DNA of 64,000 bases from a virus. Positions 34,663 to 42,977 of this stretch are shown in pieces. The stretch is from positions 22,412 to 86,411 of IMG/VR virus record IMGVR_UViG_3300008451_000399, one strand, 5' to 3'. The first letter of the stretch is position 1; every line of letters begins with the position of its first letter. A model generated the notes under the pieces. That model did no database searches. It saw nothing but the letters and a program-made list of their open reading frames with translations, and was not told the origin of the DNA. The translations under genes and the position numbers were made by a program.

Positions 34663-34822
34663 TATCACTCTCCAATAGTTTAAGTAGAAGCGTAATATTA
34701 CTCGCTAAATGGTTTCCATCAACAGAATATCTCTGAGAAGGAGGGATGTTGTCATTTTCTTCGTATTTTGAAGTTTCTTGCAAAGAAAGCTCCAAAAATT
34801 GCTTAATTTGTTGTACGTTCAT
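34649..34822 (-). CDS. Small hypothetical protein
   Basis: 57 residues behind GAGGAG; begins MNVQQIKQFLELSLQETSKY. Overlaps both neighbours. Unknown. Confidence 0.55.
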   Translation of the reverse strand: MNVQQIKQFLELSLQETSKYEENDNIPPSQRYSVDGNHLASNITLLLKLLESDNETN

Positions 34823-34968
34823 TTCTTCTCCTCAATAGTATAACACATAAATTCCATATAGAAAGCTTCTACAAGAAAATAAGTAGCTTTGGTATAATTG
34901 TCTGTGTATGCGTAATAGGCTCCAGAGAATAAGCAGACAATGTTTAAGATTTTGAATAAGTGGTACAT
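34819..34968 (-). CDS. Small membrane protein
   Basis: 49 residues starting at ATG 34968 that overlaps the upstream stop (TAATG). One hydrophobic stretch (FKILNIVCLFSGAYYAY). Ends with the ATGA overlap to the next gene. Unknown. Confidence 0.5.
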   Translation of the reverse strand: MYHLFKILNIVCLFSGAYYAYTDNYTKATYFLVEAFYMEFMCYTIEEKK

Positions 34969-35261
34969 TATTTGTTGTCCACTAACTCAAAATCATTAAT
35001 CCATCTCCCACGCTCTACACCCAAACGCTTCATGACAACAGCCATTACAGCGTCTTCAAATTCTTGTTGTGATGAGAATACAATCATGTCAGGAATTTCG
35101 TAAGACTCTTCAAATCTCGTATGCTCAAACCATCTATTTACACCTTCATCAGATCGTATCATGTAGTTCAATCCATCGTTGTGCAATACTTTATAGGAAT
35201 TATCGCTAGTTAAATCGCCATCCCAACCACTACTATCAATACACTTCACGTATTTAGCCAT
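34968..35261 (-). CDS. Hypothetical protein
   Basis: 97 residues behind AAGGAGG. MAKYVKCIDSSGWDGDLTSD starts a small beta-rich region (SH3-like spacing). Unknown. Confidence 0.65.
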   Translation of the reverse strand: MAKYVKCIDSSGWDGDLTSDNSYKVLHNDGLNYMIRSDEGVNRWFEHTRFEESYEIPDMIVFSSQQEFEDAVMAVVMKRLGVERGRWINDFELVDNK

Positions 35262-35574
35262 TTTGTTTAGCCTCCTTAATTAACATTTCCAAGTGAGCTG
35301 CCATGTCTTCGTAGGTATAATATTTACCAGCTTTTTCATCATCCGTATAGCTGGTCGGTTCTCCAATATCCCTCATACCCTGATTAGCAAACTCCAAAGC
35401 TTTCTTCAACATTTCCTCTGCTGAGGGTTTTGGAGGCTTACATTTCGGCATAGGAGGGTAGTGCGTAGGTGATGGCACAGAGAATTCCAATGTGGCTCTA
35501 TCATCATGTACACAAAGATCACCTCTGTCAGTATCACCTATACTGTGTAATTTATTTACTTTCATGTAGTCCAT
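35254..35574 (-). CDS. Hypothetical protein
   Basis: 106 residues. Pro-rich centre (HYPPMPKCKPPKPSAEEM) then a helical C-terminus. TAGGAG upstream of ATG 35574. Unknown. Confidence 0.65.
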   Translation of the reverse strand: MDYMKVNKLHSIGDTDRGDLCVHDDRATLEFSVPSPTHYPPMPKCKPPKPSAEEMLKKALEFANQGMRDIGEPTSYTDDEKAGKYYTYEDMAAHLEMLIKEAKQNG

Positions 35575-35587
35575 GTCAGTTAATCTC

Positions 35588-36151
35588 CTAGTCTAAAATT
35601 GTTTTAGCCATTGCATCGAAGCTTCCATAATACGTCATCTCAGGAAACTTAGCAAGAATTTTCTGAATATATTGATGCTCATTGTTGTAAATGTCATTCG
35701 TTTTGTAAATAGCTTTAAACTTCACAGAACGTAAGAAGTCTTTACCGTAATGAGCTTTACCATTCTTCCACCAAGCTTTACAAATACTCAAAGGAAACTT
35801 ATCTATGACACTGTTCCACGTTGGCTTACTCATACGCATAAGTTGTACCTTAACACCGTGAATAGAAGTTTCATACACAGCTTTTAGGTAAGGATTTTTC
35901 TTATACCACTCTGGGATATTCCCTCCAAGTTTTGTCTCAGTGATTTCAAAACCAGCTTTCTTTAACATATCTTCCATACGATACATAGTAGAAACTTGTG
36001 GACAATGAAAGAACAAGTCAATATCAGAAGCTTCTTTATCAAAGTACCAATCACGCACAGCTCCTCCAGCTACGATGCTGTAAGGGTCTATTAAATACAT
36101 CATGTCAAGTGCTTTGTTGGCTGCTTCTTTTTGTATATCTATTGTATTCAT
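35588..36151 (-). CDS. Nucleotidyltransferase (poly(A) polymerase head-like)
   Basis: 187 residues. VAGGAVRDWYFDKEASDIDL carries the G-G-x-V-R-D and D-I-D signatures of the polymerase-beta superfamily head domain found in CCA-adding enzymes and poly(A) polymerases. Only the head domain plus about 90 residues is present, so tRNA 3'-end repair is unlikely to be complete. RNA or protein modification, or a toxin-like role, are open options. Overlaps the upstream gene by four bases. Confidence 0.7.
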   Translation of the reverse strand: MNTIDIQKEAANKALDMMYLIDPYSIVAGGAVRDWYFDKEASDIDLFFHCPQVSTMYRMEDMLKKAGFEITETKLGGNIPEWYKKNPYLKAVYETSIHGVKVQLMRMSKPTWNSVIDKFPLSICKAWWKNGKAHYGKDFLRSVKFKAIYKTNDIYNNEHQYIQKILAKFPEMTYYGSFDAMAKTILD

Positions 36152-36489
36152 AAAATCTCCAAAAGTCTAGTATTATTACGATAGTATTCTGCTACCCACT
36201 CTTTAGGAATCTCTTTACCAGCTTCCAAATAACGTATCACAGCTTCTTGTATTTCTTTCTGACGATGTTCTAAAACAATGAATTCTGGTCGTAGTCCTAG
36301 TGGTGGCTTCTCAACTACGTCATTTGACAAAACTTCCTCAAATCTCTCTTTAAAGAATGTAGACTCTTTGCCCCCATCGTCAACTATCCAAATACAACCT
36401 TGATTTCCTAAGTATGGTTTGCTCTCTTTGTAAATCTTACCTTTTGTGATAAGACCTTCGTGAGTTTCTAGTGCTTTAAATTGTCGCAT
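36148..36489 (-). CDS. Hypothetical protein
   Basis: 113 residues (MRQFKALETHEGLITKGKI). The first half resembles small beta domains (GCIWIVDDGGKES), the second is a helical Glu-rich segment. It overlaps the nucleotidyltransferase start by four bases. Unknown. Confidence 0.6.
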   Translation of the reverse strand: MRQFKALETHEGLITKGKIYKESKPYLGNQGCIWIVDDGGKESTFFKERFEEVLSNDVVEKPPLGLRPEFIVLEHRQKEIQEAVIRYLEAGKEIPKEWVAEYYRNNTRLLEIL

Positions 36490-36490
36490 A

Positions 36491-36799
36491 TCAATCCTTC
36501 TTAACTAACATTAATAAATAACTATCTCTACTATCATTCATCCTAATCTCCTCTTTAATAGCCTTCTGAATTGCTGCTAATTGTTTGAGGGATTTGGAGT
36601 TCTTTTGAACACTCTCTAGTTTCCTAGTTTTGTCTGCGTAGAGAGCTTTAAGATACATAGAGTTATCTCCAAGACATAAATCTGAAATCTCCATGTTAAT
36701 CAATCTGAGTTTATCTTTTAATACACCTTGATTATATGTTAACTCGTTAATAAGCTCTTTATTCCTTGCAAGCATTGATTGTAATATGCTAGTTTTCAT
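36491..36799 (-). CDS. Coiled-coil hypothetical protein
   Basis: 102 residues, nearly all helical and Lys/Leu-rich (LARNKELINELTYNQG). Unknown. It follows the radical SAM gene by nine bases in the same operon. Confidence 0.6.
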   Translation of the reverse strand: MKTSILQSMLARNKELINELTYNQGVLKDKLRLINMEISDLCLGDNSMYLKALYADKTRKLESVQKNSKSLKQLAAIQKAIKEEIRMNDSRDSYLLMLVKKD

Positions 36800-36808
36800 T
36801 TGTTCTCC

Positions 36809-37705
36809 TTATTTATTAAACTCAGGGAATATTGTAGCGAAATATTCTTTGATTGTCAAATTATTTTGTCCATAATAAACAGTATCACCACTCCTACTGC
36901 TTGGTGCAAAGTATCTCTGAACAGCATTAATATAAAAACTGTATTCATGTTGATATGTGGTATCCCAATCCTTTACGAATCGCTTCACATTTAATTGTTC
37001 TAGAGCAAGGTTATCGAATGAGACAATATCAAAAATCTTAAACAACTCGTGTATTTGTCTGTACCATTTACGATGCGAAGCAGAAACAATTTTGACTTTA
37101 CCTAAATTGAACCCAAAATCTTTCTCTCCTAATACAAGAATCTTCTTAACTCCATTGTCACGTAATTTCTTAACATCTTCGATGTCATCAATACCAGCAA
37201 TTACGTGCACAACCATGTTAGAGTATTGCGTCAAAGCTACTGGAATATCTCTCATACCTTTACGATAACTGATACCTAAGCCTTTTACAGCTTTACTGAG
37301 AATTGCCAAGTGAATGTTGATAATATCTCTGTGTACCAACCCTTGATTAACTGTCAGATTCACAACAAAGCCCTTATCTCGACATTTATACAAAAACTTA
37401 AGTAATTCATCTGTAACTTCGTTAGCTCCAATAGCAAGCTCTATGCCAGATGGAAGGTTTTTAAGAACTTCAAACAACTCTGTAAGATTAGCATCACTAC
37501 CATCTGTTGTTGCAGATTCATGACAGAATCCACAAATAGCTTTTCCTGTAGATTTGTTCAAACCAAATGCGCATTTCTCTGACACTCGTATATCAATGTT
37601 TAAAGGATATGTAAGTTTAATATCTCCCTCACACTCAATAACACGAGTACCATCATTGTACAATTTAATATCTGCGTTTCCATTTTGGTAGTGATGTAAC
37701 AACAT
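36809..37705 (-). CDS. Radical SAM protein
   Basis: 298 residues. IDIRVSEKC at 37-45, then CGFC at 58-61 give a Cys-X12-Cys-X2-Cys cluster, a longer first spacing than the usual CX3CX2C but similar to variants in radical SAM enzymes. Downstream segments have strand/helix repeats (VKKLRDNGVKKILVLGEKD) typical of a TIM-like barrel. It would cleave SAM to a 5'-deoxyadenosyl radical and modify a substrate. The next gene upstream encodes a FETNSSSCHS protein that could be a partner. Confidence 0.7.
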   Translation of the reverse strand: MLLHHYQNGNADIKLYNDGTRVIECEGDIKLTYPLNIDIRVSEKCAFGLNKSTGKAICGFCHESATTDGSDANLTELFEVLKNLPSGIELAIGANEVTDELLKFLYKCRDKGFVVNLTVNQGLVHRDIINIHLAILSKAVKGLGISYRKGMRDIPVALTQYSNMVVHVIAGIDDIEDVKKLRDNGVKKILVLGEKDFGFNLGKVKIVSASHRKWYRQIHELFKIFDIVSFDNLALEQLNVKRFVKDWDTTYQHEYSFYINAVQRYFAPSSRSGDTVYYGQNNLTIKEYFATIFPEFNK

Positions 37706-37722
37706 TATTTCTCCTCTCTCTA

Positions 37723-38172
37723 TTAATGGTTGTCGTTGTCAGTTTCAATCCAAGAACTACTATCAAAGATAAATGACTTCAATAATGATTTATCTTCAAA
37801 AATGTAGTGCAAGTCAGCACTTTCTACAGATTGGTGGTCAATATACCCGTAGCCATCGTTCCATTTCTTCCCAAATACTTCATGCGTTACAGCACCAGCT
37901 CCTGTGTGCTCACATACAACCTCTTGCAAAGTTTTTATAAACTCATCCCTCTTGTCTCCACTCCAATCCATCGCATAAATGTAAGCGTATGCTAAACGAG
38001 CTTCGGGATATGAATATGTTTCTTGACTCCAACCAAACTCATGAGAATCGTCTACAATAATTAGATTATCCTCATTTGGTGTGATTCCATCGTAAGTTCC
38101 ACTTGCACCAATTGACAGACTGTGGCATGAGCTACTGTTTGTTTCAAATACTCCGTGACGTACTAATTTCAT
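37723..38172 (-). CDS. FETNSSSCHS-motif protein
   Basis: 149 residues. The start MKLVRHGVFETNSSSCHSLS matches a recurrent Ser-rich N-terminal motif seen in phage and bacterial hypothetical proteins. The rest is acidic and aromatic. It ends 17 bases before the radical SAM gene, a neighbour that might modify the Ser/Cys/His-rich start. Function unknown. Confidence 0.65.
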   Translation of the reverse strand: MKLVRHGVFETNSSSCHSLSIGASGTYDGITPNEDNLIIVDDSHEFGWSQETYSYPEARLAYAYIYAMDWSGDKRDEFIKTLQEVVCEHTGAGAVTHEVFGKKWNDGYGYIDHQSVESADLHYIFEDKSLLKSFIFDSSSWIETDNDNH

Positions 38173-38182
38173 TATTTTCTCC

Positions 38183-38506
38183 TTATTTCAATTCTTTAGG
38201 AATCTTGGGGCAGTTATTATGTTCCCACCATTCACTACCGTCATATTCTCCACGACTACTCCAAGTACCACCTACATACCAGATCGTGCCATATAACTCT
38301 TGTCCACCAAACCCTGAGTCATACACAAAATCTAAAGAGGACAAGAATTTCTCGTAATCTTCGTCTGAGTAACCAACCTTCAATCGACATACATCTATGT
38401 CTTCATCGTCGTAGATGTAGCCAATCTGTACTTCAGCAGCTTTAACTATCTTCTTGGAATCTTTTATGTGCATTAAAAACTCTTCTTTAGCATTTTTGTC
38501 ACTCAT
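38183..38506 (-). CDS. Hypothetical protein
   Basis: 107 residues, acidic and aromatic (TWSSRGEYDGSEWWEHNN). Co-oriented with the next gene by ten bases. Unknown. Confidence 0.6.
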   Translation of the reverse strand: MSDKNAKEEFLMHIKDSKKIVKAAEVQIGYIYDDEDIDVCRLKVGYSDEDYEKFLSSLDFVYDSGFGGQELYGTIWYVGGTWSSRGEYDGSEWWEHNNCPKIPKELK

Positions 38507-38516
38507 TATATTCTCC

Positions 38517-38720
38517 TCAGTCTGTCACAACAATCTTCAAACCATCGAACCCATAAACTGCAGGGAATCTATCCATACAGTCACTAGAAACCACTTTTGT
38601 AATGTCTGTAATAGTGATGTTCTTTGGAGTATATCCTAAGTCTTGAATAACAAGTTGCTTTAATTGCTCCATGTTTAAAGTGAATGTTTTAGTTGTTCCT
38701 ACGCTATTTAAAATTGACAT
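38517..38720 (-). CDS. Hypothetical protein
   Basis: 67 residues behind AAGGAG; beta/alpha pattern (LTIN-like KTFTLNMEQLKQLVIQDLG). Unknown. Confidence 0.55.
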   Translation of the reverse strand: MSILNSVGTTKTFTLNMEQLKQLVIQDLGYTPKNITITDITKVVSSDCMDRFPAVYGFDGLKIVVTD

Positions 38721-38732
38721 TTGTTTTCTCCT

Positions 38733-39143
38733 TTATTCCGCTAATAAATTCATCTGCTTAGAATACTTCAAAACACGCTTCATGTCAAGTCGTTTCAAGC
38801 TTTCATTTAAATTGCATTGTGTGTCATGCATCTTGACAATCTTGGCAAGAGCATTCCCTTTCACCTTAGCAATGTAGTCTTCGTAGCTTTCGTCAGCTAC
38901 TTTTGTAATAGCTCGCACAGCATTAACAACATTATCTTCAAACAATCCGTACAATACATCTAAGCTACAATTCGTATCTTCAAGAATATCATGGAGAATA
39001 GCAATAATTGGGAGTCTGTCGTCAACGTGACAGCTCACACTATCTGCTACAGCTAGTAGATGCACAGTATAAGGCTCATTGCCATACTTTTGTCCAGAGT
39101 GAAATTTTGTTGCGATTGTTAGGGCTAGTTCGTAGTCTGTCAT
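38733..39143 (-). CDS. HD-domain (p)ppGpp hydrolase-like protein (SpoT/MESH1 type)
   Basis: 136 residues from ATG 39143 (AGGAGA eight bases upstream; an upstream extension lacks a site and overlaps the promoter). The metal site is visible: His28 (YTVHLLAVA), His51-Asp52 and Glu55-Asp56 in ILHDILEDT, and a later HDTQCNLNE with the D-x-x-x-N pair. This is the pattern of the Mesh1/SpoT hydrolase domain, and no synthetase domain follows. It should remove 3'-pyrophosphate from ppGpp and related alarmones. A promoter lies at 39174-39200. Confidence 0.8.
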   Translation of the reverse strand: MTDYELALTIATKFHSGQKYGNEPYTVHLLAVADSVSCHVDDRLPIIAILHDILEDTNCSLDVLYGLFEDNVVNAVRAITKVADESYEDYIAKVKGNALAKIVKMHDTQCNLNESLKRLDMKRVLKYSKQMNLLAE

Positions 39144-39173
39144 GATGTCTCCTGTAAATTGAACAGACTCTAC

Positions 39174-39200
39174 TTTATAGGAGTTGGTAGAATCTGTCAA
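39174..39200 (-). promoter_or_regulatory. Promoter TTGACA-15-TATAAA upstream of HD hydrolase
   Basis: Minus-strand TTGACA (39195-39200) and TATAAA (39174-39179), spacing 15, or TAAAGT at 17. The spacer and -10 carry an inverted repeat AGATTCTAC/GTAGAGTCT, possibly an operator. Confidence 0.6.
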
Positions 39201-39209
39201 GAGGTTTGT

Positions 39210-40982
39210 TTAGAATGTTGCAGGGTTGGCTTCCAAATAATCATCCAAGTCCCATAACTTATGCTTCTCATTCTCATAGTAATACTTACCAACAATTCCA
39301 GTATCTCCGACACCACGTGCCTTAGATAACTTCATTAATGTTGTATTCTTATCTAAATCAGAATCTGCTTCTTTATCTCGCATAATAATAATGTTGATGC
39401 CACCAGATTTGAAAATAGTAGAGCTTCCCATAATATCTTCCTCTGATAAGTCTGCACCTTTAGAATTAGCCTTCTGTCCTTGTCCATTCTTGCGAACGTG
39501 ATTTACATTGACAAACATTACTCCTGTCTTCATCCAACCTTTCATCCAACCCATGAACTTCGCTTGTTCATCCTCTCCAAGCATATCAAACACATCTTGC
39601 AGTGGGTCAATGATAATTATCTTACAACCTAGACTAACAATCAAATACTCGATACGATCTTTCATTGTTTCAGCTTCAGCATCAAGAATGTAGAAACGAG
39701 GGTTCCCATCACTGTCATAAAACAACTCATCTTGTAATTGAACAATATCTTCTGAGTCAATGAAGTTAAGACGGTCTTCTACTGTCTCAAATAAATTCAT
39801 TTTGACTTCGGCGTAGGATGACAGAAGATTTACTCCATACTCACCATCTCCCGTTTCCATTGGGACAATTCCAACCTTACTATTTTCATTCATAATCCAA
39901 TGCAAGATCATTGCATCTACATAAGTCGATTTTCCAGTACCTGAGGCAGAAATTAGGTTTAGGATACAAGATGCTGGAATTCCTCCTCGTAGCTTCTTCT
40001 GTAACTTGTGCATAAAAGGTGGAAGCGTAATACGAGGCATACTCAGAAACTCTCGCATTTTATCTTTGATGTCCGTACTAGCTGTTACACCTGAAGGTAC
40101 ATACTTCTTAGCTTTCAAGAAGTCTTGGATAAACTCTTGTTGCTTGCCAGCTTTAACATAATCATCAGCATCCTTGTAACGCATACGCATCACCCAAGCC
40201 TTACCTTTAGGTAAAACTTTAATGATTTGTTCTGTAGCTTTCTGTCCAGCTTCATCTTCATCCATACACACAATAATCTTCTTGAATTGATTAAAGAATT
40301 CATACTGAGCTTGCACTTGCTTGTGTGCTCCGCTTTCTCCTAGTGTAGAACATACAACTGCAGTTGTTTCATACTGCAAAGCATTACGTTGTGTCTGATT
40401 GTCCAAAAGCATTTGATATGTGCTCAAAGCCTTCGTTTCACCTCCTGTAATGATACAAGTGTTTGTGTGTGTCTTGAAACGGAATTGAAACACCATATCG
40501 CATTCCTTCCCAACCTGTCCTACAGGATGTGAGAAATCTTTGGGGAATGTGCGAGTGCGATAACCTGATAATTCCCCGCCAATTGTTGTTGGAACATATT
40601 GCTTAACAGGCTCACCTGTCTCTTCATCATACGAATAACGCACTCCGAAGAAATTGTTTGTGGCTGTCTTAATACCTCTGTACCCTTTACCATCTGTGCC
40701 AGTGTATCCCTTAATACGTTCATTCTCTTCTGGTGTAATTTTCTCTCTTGTACTCACTTCACTCTCCTCATAATAATCCTCTTCCTCATCCCATCCCATA
40801 GCGTCACGATGCTCTTGACTAGCAATAGTCCAGCCACAACTCCAACAGTGGGCAGACTCTGTACTGGCATAGACATGTAAATTGTTTCTGGAATTATCTC
40901 TGCCTTCTCGTATACAACGAGGACAACCTGTTTTGTGCTCTCGTGTTAAATCAATTCCATACTTCTCTGCTATTGCTGACAT
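39210..40982 (-). CDS. Primase-helicase, T7 gp4-like
   Basis: 590 residues. A zinc domain CPRCIREGRD...SAHCWSCGW (about 19-52) is followed by TOPRIM segments (CIITGGETKALSTYQ, IVCMDEDEAGQ) and a RecA-like helicase with Walker A SASGTGKST and Walker B IIIIDPLQD. It primes the lagging strand and unwinds DNA with the T7-like polymerase and SSB. Length close to T7 gp4 (566). The start ATG 40982 is at a clear N-terminal Met (MSAIAEKYGIDLTREHK). Confidence 0.95.
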   Translation of the reverse strand: MSAIAEKYGIDLTREHKTGCPRCIREGRDNSRNNLHVYASTESAHCWSCGWTIASQEHRDAMGWDEEEDYYEESEVSTREKITPEENERIKGYTGTDGKGYRGIKTATNNFFGVRYSYDEETGEPVKQYVPTTIGGELSGYRTRTFPKDFSHPVGQVGKECDMVFQFRFKTHTNTCIITGGETKALSTYQMLLDNQTQRNALQYETTAVVCSTLGESGAHKQVQAQYEFFNQFKKIIVCMDEDEAGQKATEQIIKVLPKGKAWVMRMRYKDADDYVKAGKQQEFIQDFLKAKKYVPSGVTASTDIKDKMREFLSMPRITLPPFMHKLQKKLRGGIPASCILNLISASGTGKSTYVDAMILHWIMNENSKVGIVPMETGDGEYGVNLLSSYAEVKMNLFETVEDRLNFIDSEDIVQLQDELFYDSDGNPRFYILDAEAETMKDRIEYLIVSLGCKIIIIDPLQDVFDMLGEDEQAKFMGWMKGWMKTGVMFVNVNHVRKNGQGQKANSKGADLSEEDIMGSSTIFKSGGINIIIMRDKEADSDLDKNTTLMKLSKARGVGDTGIVGKYYYENEKHKLWDLDDYLEANPATF

Positions 40983-40991
40983 TATCTCTCC

Positions 40992-41174
40992 TCAACAAAC
41001 GTACCAATATCCAATTCCAACATCGTCAAGAACATGTTCATCACTGAATAAGAAATCTTCAGCTTCATCTCCTAGTTCATTTACAGACCTGACTTCTATG
41101 AAGCTACCTCCGTAAGTGTCTCGCACAGATTTTGTTGACAACATTTCATATACGTAATATTTCTTGAAGCCCAT
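40992..41174 (-). CDS. Hypothetical protein
   Basis: 60 residues from ATG 41174 behind GGGGGG; starts MGFKKYYVYEMLSTKSV, ends with YWYVC. Unknown. Immediately upstream of the primase-helicase. Confidence 0.55.
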   Translation of the reverse strand: MGFKKYYVYEMLSTKSVRDTYGGSFIEVRSVNELGDEAEDFLFSDEHVLDDVGIGYWYVC

Positions 41175-41176
41175 AT

Positions 41177-41539
41177 TCAATAATCCCCCCATCGTTCTAC
41201 ATGCCATCGGTGATATACTCCAATAGGTTCCTTCAGTGTTTTAGCAGTCCTTAACTTGCTTCGCAAATATGCATAAACATCGTTATCCACAATATCCGCT
41301 AAAAATAAGTGTGTAATTTGCATTCCACCCCACTTACCGCAACATTCATGATGATTTATTGGAGTAATTCCAAACACTATTGTACCAAGACTTTTATAAA
41401 TACCTTCACACTTATTAGTCATATTAGATTTTATTTTTACATACGCTTCCACATTATGCACAAGAAATAGTATATAAGCATTCTCATCATTGTCTACAAT
41501 ACTCTTCGCGTATTCTAACATCTCTTCAGTTGTTTTCAT
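41177..41539 (-). CDS. Hypothetical protein
   Basis: 120 residues from ATG 41539 (GGGAG upstream). Begins MKTTEEMLEYAKSIVDN. A histidine/cysteine cluster INHHECCGKWGG may bind metal. Unknown. Confidence 0.55.
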   Translation of the reverse strand: MKTTEEMLEYAKSIVDNDENAYILFLVHNVEAYVKIKSNMTNKCEGIYKSLGTIVFGITPINHHECCGKWGGMQITHLFLADIVDNDVYAYLRSKLRTAKTLKEPIGVYHRWHVERWGDY

Positions 41540-41543
41540 AAAC

Positions 41544-41726
41544 TCAATTCTCCCGATCATCATAGACATCTTCCAGATTGCAACCCGACATCTTTGCAAC
41601 AACTTTCAGTCTACTGATATATCTGTTAGCTTTATATAAATTCTCTCTTTGAGTTTCTATGATATTTGAAAACATAGCTATCACACCAAGACAACAAATT
41701 AACCAGACACTTAACATGAATATCAT
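41544..41726 (-). CDS. Small single-span membrane protein
   Basis: 60 residues from ATG 41726 (GGAAAGGGATAAT upstream). MIFMLSVWLICCLGVIAMF is a membrane anchor followed by a basic/polar segment. Unknown. Confidence 0.6.
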   Translation of the reverse strand: MIFMLSVWLICCLGVIAMFSNIIETQRENLYKANRYISRLKVVAKMSGCNLEDVYDDREN

Positions 41727-41751
41727 ATTATCCCTTTCCTCATTATTTCTC

Positions 41752-42015
41752 CTAATTATCTTCACAAGGTATTCCATCTATCAGTAATTCACGCAACTCT
41801 TTCAACTCCCTCTCGTCAACTATCAATTGTCGAAGGAGTTGCTTATCAACTTTCTGATCTTCTCCTAAAGCATTAGCACGCTCCTTGATAAAATAAATAT
41901 AGCCAAAACTGGTAAAATCCCCAAGAGATTGATACTTCTTCCATAGGATTTTTAAATCATTTCTACGCTTTGCAATCCTACTCTGCAACACACTCATCAA
42001 CTTTAATTTTGACAT
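41752..42015 (-). CDS. Hypothetical helical protein, paralogue of 42003-42272
   Basis: 87 residues. SVLQSRIAKRRNDLKILWKK and LGEDQKVDKQLLRQL are shared with the gene upstream, indicating tandem duplication. Helical. The C-terminus (DGIPCEDN) differs. Overlaps its paralogue by 13 bases. Confidence 0.65.
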   Translation of the reverse strand: MSKLKLMSVLQSRIAKRRNDLKILWKKYQSLGDFTSFGYIYFIKERANALGEDQKVDKQLLRQLIVDERELKELRELLIDGIPCEDN

Positions 42016-42272
42016 TCACAAGCCTCCAATGTAAATTTAACATCCTTGCAAGCATCTTGATATCCAACAGCATATCCTGCGTCGAAAGGAGATTGTAGCA
42101 TCTTTAGCAGAGCTTTGTCAACTTTCTGTTCGTAGCCTAGTTGTTGTGCAGTATCTTTGTCAATTGTGTAGAGACGCTTATACTTCTCGTATTCTCTCCA
42201 GAAGAATGTGATAACAGCTTTTCTCTCTGCAATCCTACTTTGTAGTGCGCTAATTAGTTTTTGTTTGTTCAT
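42003..42272 (-). CDS. Hypothetical helical protein, paralogue of 41752-42015
   Basis: 89 residues from ATG 42272 (a GTG at 42287 is the longer alternative). ISALQSRIAERKAVITFFWR and LGYEQKVDKALLKML match the downstream neighbour. Its C-terminus differs (GYQDACKDVKFTLEACEC). No recognised family. Confidence 0.65.
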   Translation of the reverse strand: MNKQKLISALQSRIAERKAVITFFWREYEKYKRLYTIDKDTAQQLGYEQKVDKALLKMLQSPFDAGYAVGYQDACKDVKFTLEACECQN

Positions 42273-42502
42273 AATGAATACCACCAATCTCCACGTTTAA
42301 CTCTGCAACCTACTTCCCTGCCATAAAACACCTTCTCACTAGGATTTTCTTTCTTGAAAGCTTCGCAAGATTGTTGTTGGTAATTGTAGTCTCTTTCCTT
42401 CTTCAAATAAAAAGAGTATTCCATACTTCCGATTAATGCACCAGCAAGCAACACCCCTGTCAATACCGCAGATAATATAAATTTGTTTGTGCTGTCCATC
42501 AT
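42269..42502 (-). CDS. Single-span membrane protein
   Basis: 77 residues behind GAGGAGGATAT. One transmembrane helix (FILSAVLTGVLLAGALIG, 8-26) then a polar domain with two Cys (SCEAFKK, GCRVKRGD). Probably periplasmic C-terminus with a possible disulphide. Unknown. Confidence 0.6.
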   Translation of the reverse strand: MMDSTNKFILSAVLTGVLLAGALIGSMEYSFYLKKERDYNYQQQSCEAFKKENPSEKVFYGREVGCRVKRGDWWYSL

Positions 42503-42825
42503 ATATCCTCCTCAAAACACTTCCAATATTCTTCTTGACTAACCCATAAGAAATCGTCAGTTGCGATGTATCCATCAAAAAGAATATCTAACTGAACACT
42601 CTCAGGATTCTCAAAATCCTTGGTATCCTCTTCGCCTTCATAGCAATAGGCATTCCCATTAGGTGCTCCATCTTCGTCTAATGCTGTCCATTGGTACTCT
42701 GCTTGTATTTCTCTAGGTTCAAATCCTTCCATATCAAAGCAGGAAGTTTTTCTCAACCAGATAATATCCTCTTGATGTTGCGGCTTCTTCTCAGAAATCT
42801 TGTAAAACGTAATTGTTACTGGCAT
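42499..42825 (-). CDS. Hypothetical acidic protein
   Basis: 108 residues. MPVTITFYKISEKKPQHQED, a compact beta-rich phage domain with acidic middle (EGEEDTKDFENPES). Its ATG lies inside the stop region of the 52-residue gene upstream. Unknown. Confidence 0.6.
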   Translation of the reverse strand: MPVTITFYKISEKKPQHQEDIIWLRKTSCFDMEGFEPREIQAEYQWTALDEDGAPNGNAYCYEGEEDTKDFENPESVQLDILFDGYIATDDFLWVSQEEYWKCFEEDI

Positions 42826-42974
42826 TGTACATTCTCCTCAATAAACCTGTCATACTCATCAGTGCCAAACTCAAGTACATAATAGTCATCACTCTTCCAA
42901 ATACTGTCGTACCAATCTTCACGATACATCCAGCTACCGTCTGCCCACACAAATATATCTTCTAGACTTGTCAT
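42816..42974 (-). CDS. Small acidic Trp/Tyr-rich protein
   Basis: 52 residues. MTSLEDIFVWADGSWMYRED and FGTDEYDRFIEENV look like a conserved small phage protein. It overlaps 42825 by ten bases in another frame and begins four bases after the ligase stop region. The ribosome site is weak. Unknown. Confidence 0.6.
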   Translation of the reverse strand: MTSLEDIFVWADGSWMYREDWYDSIWKSDDYYVLEFGTDEYDRFIEENVQCQ

Positions 42975-42977
42975 AGG

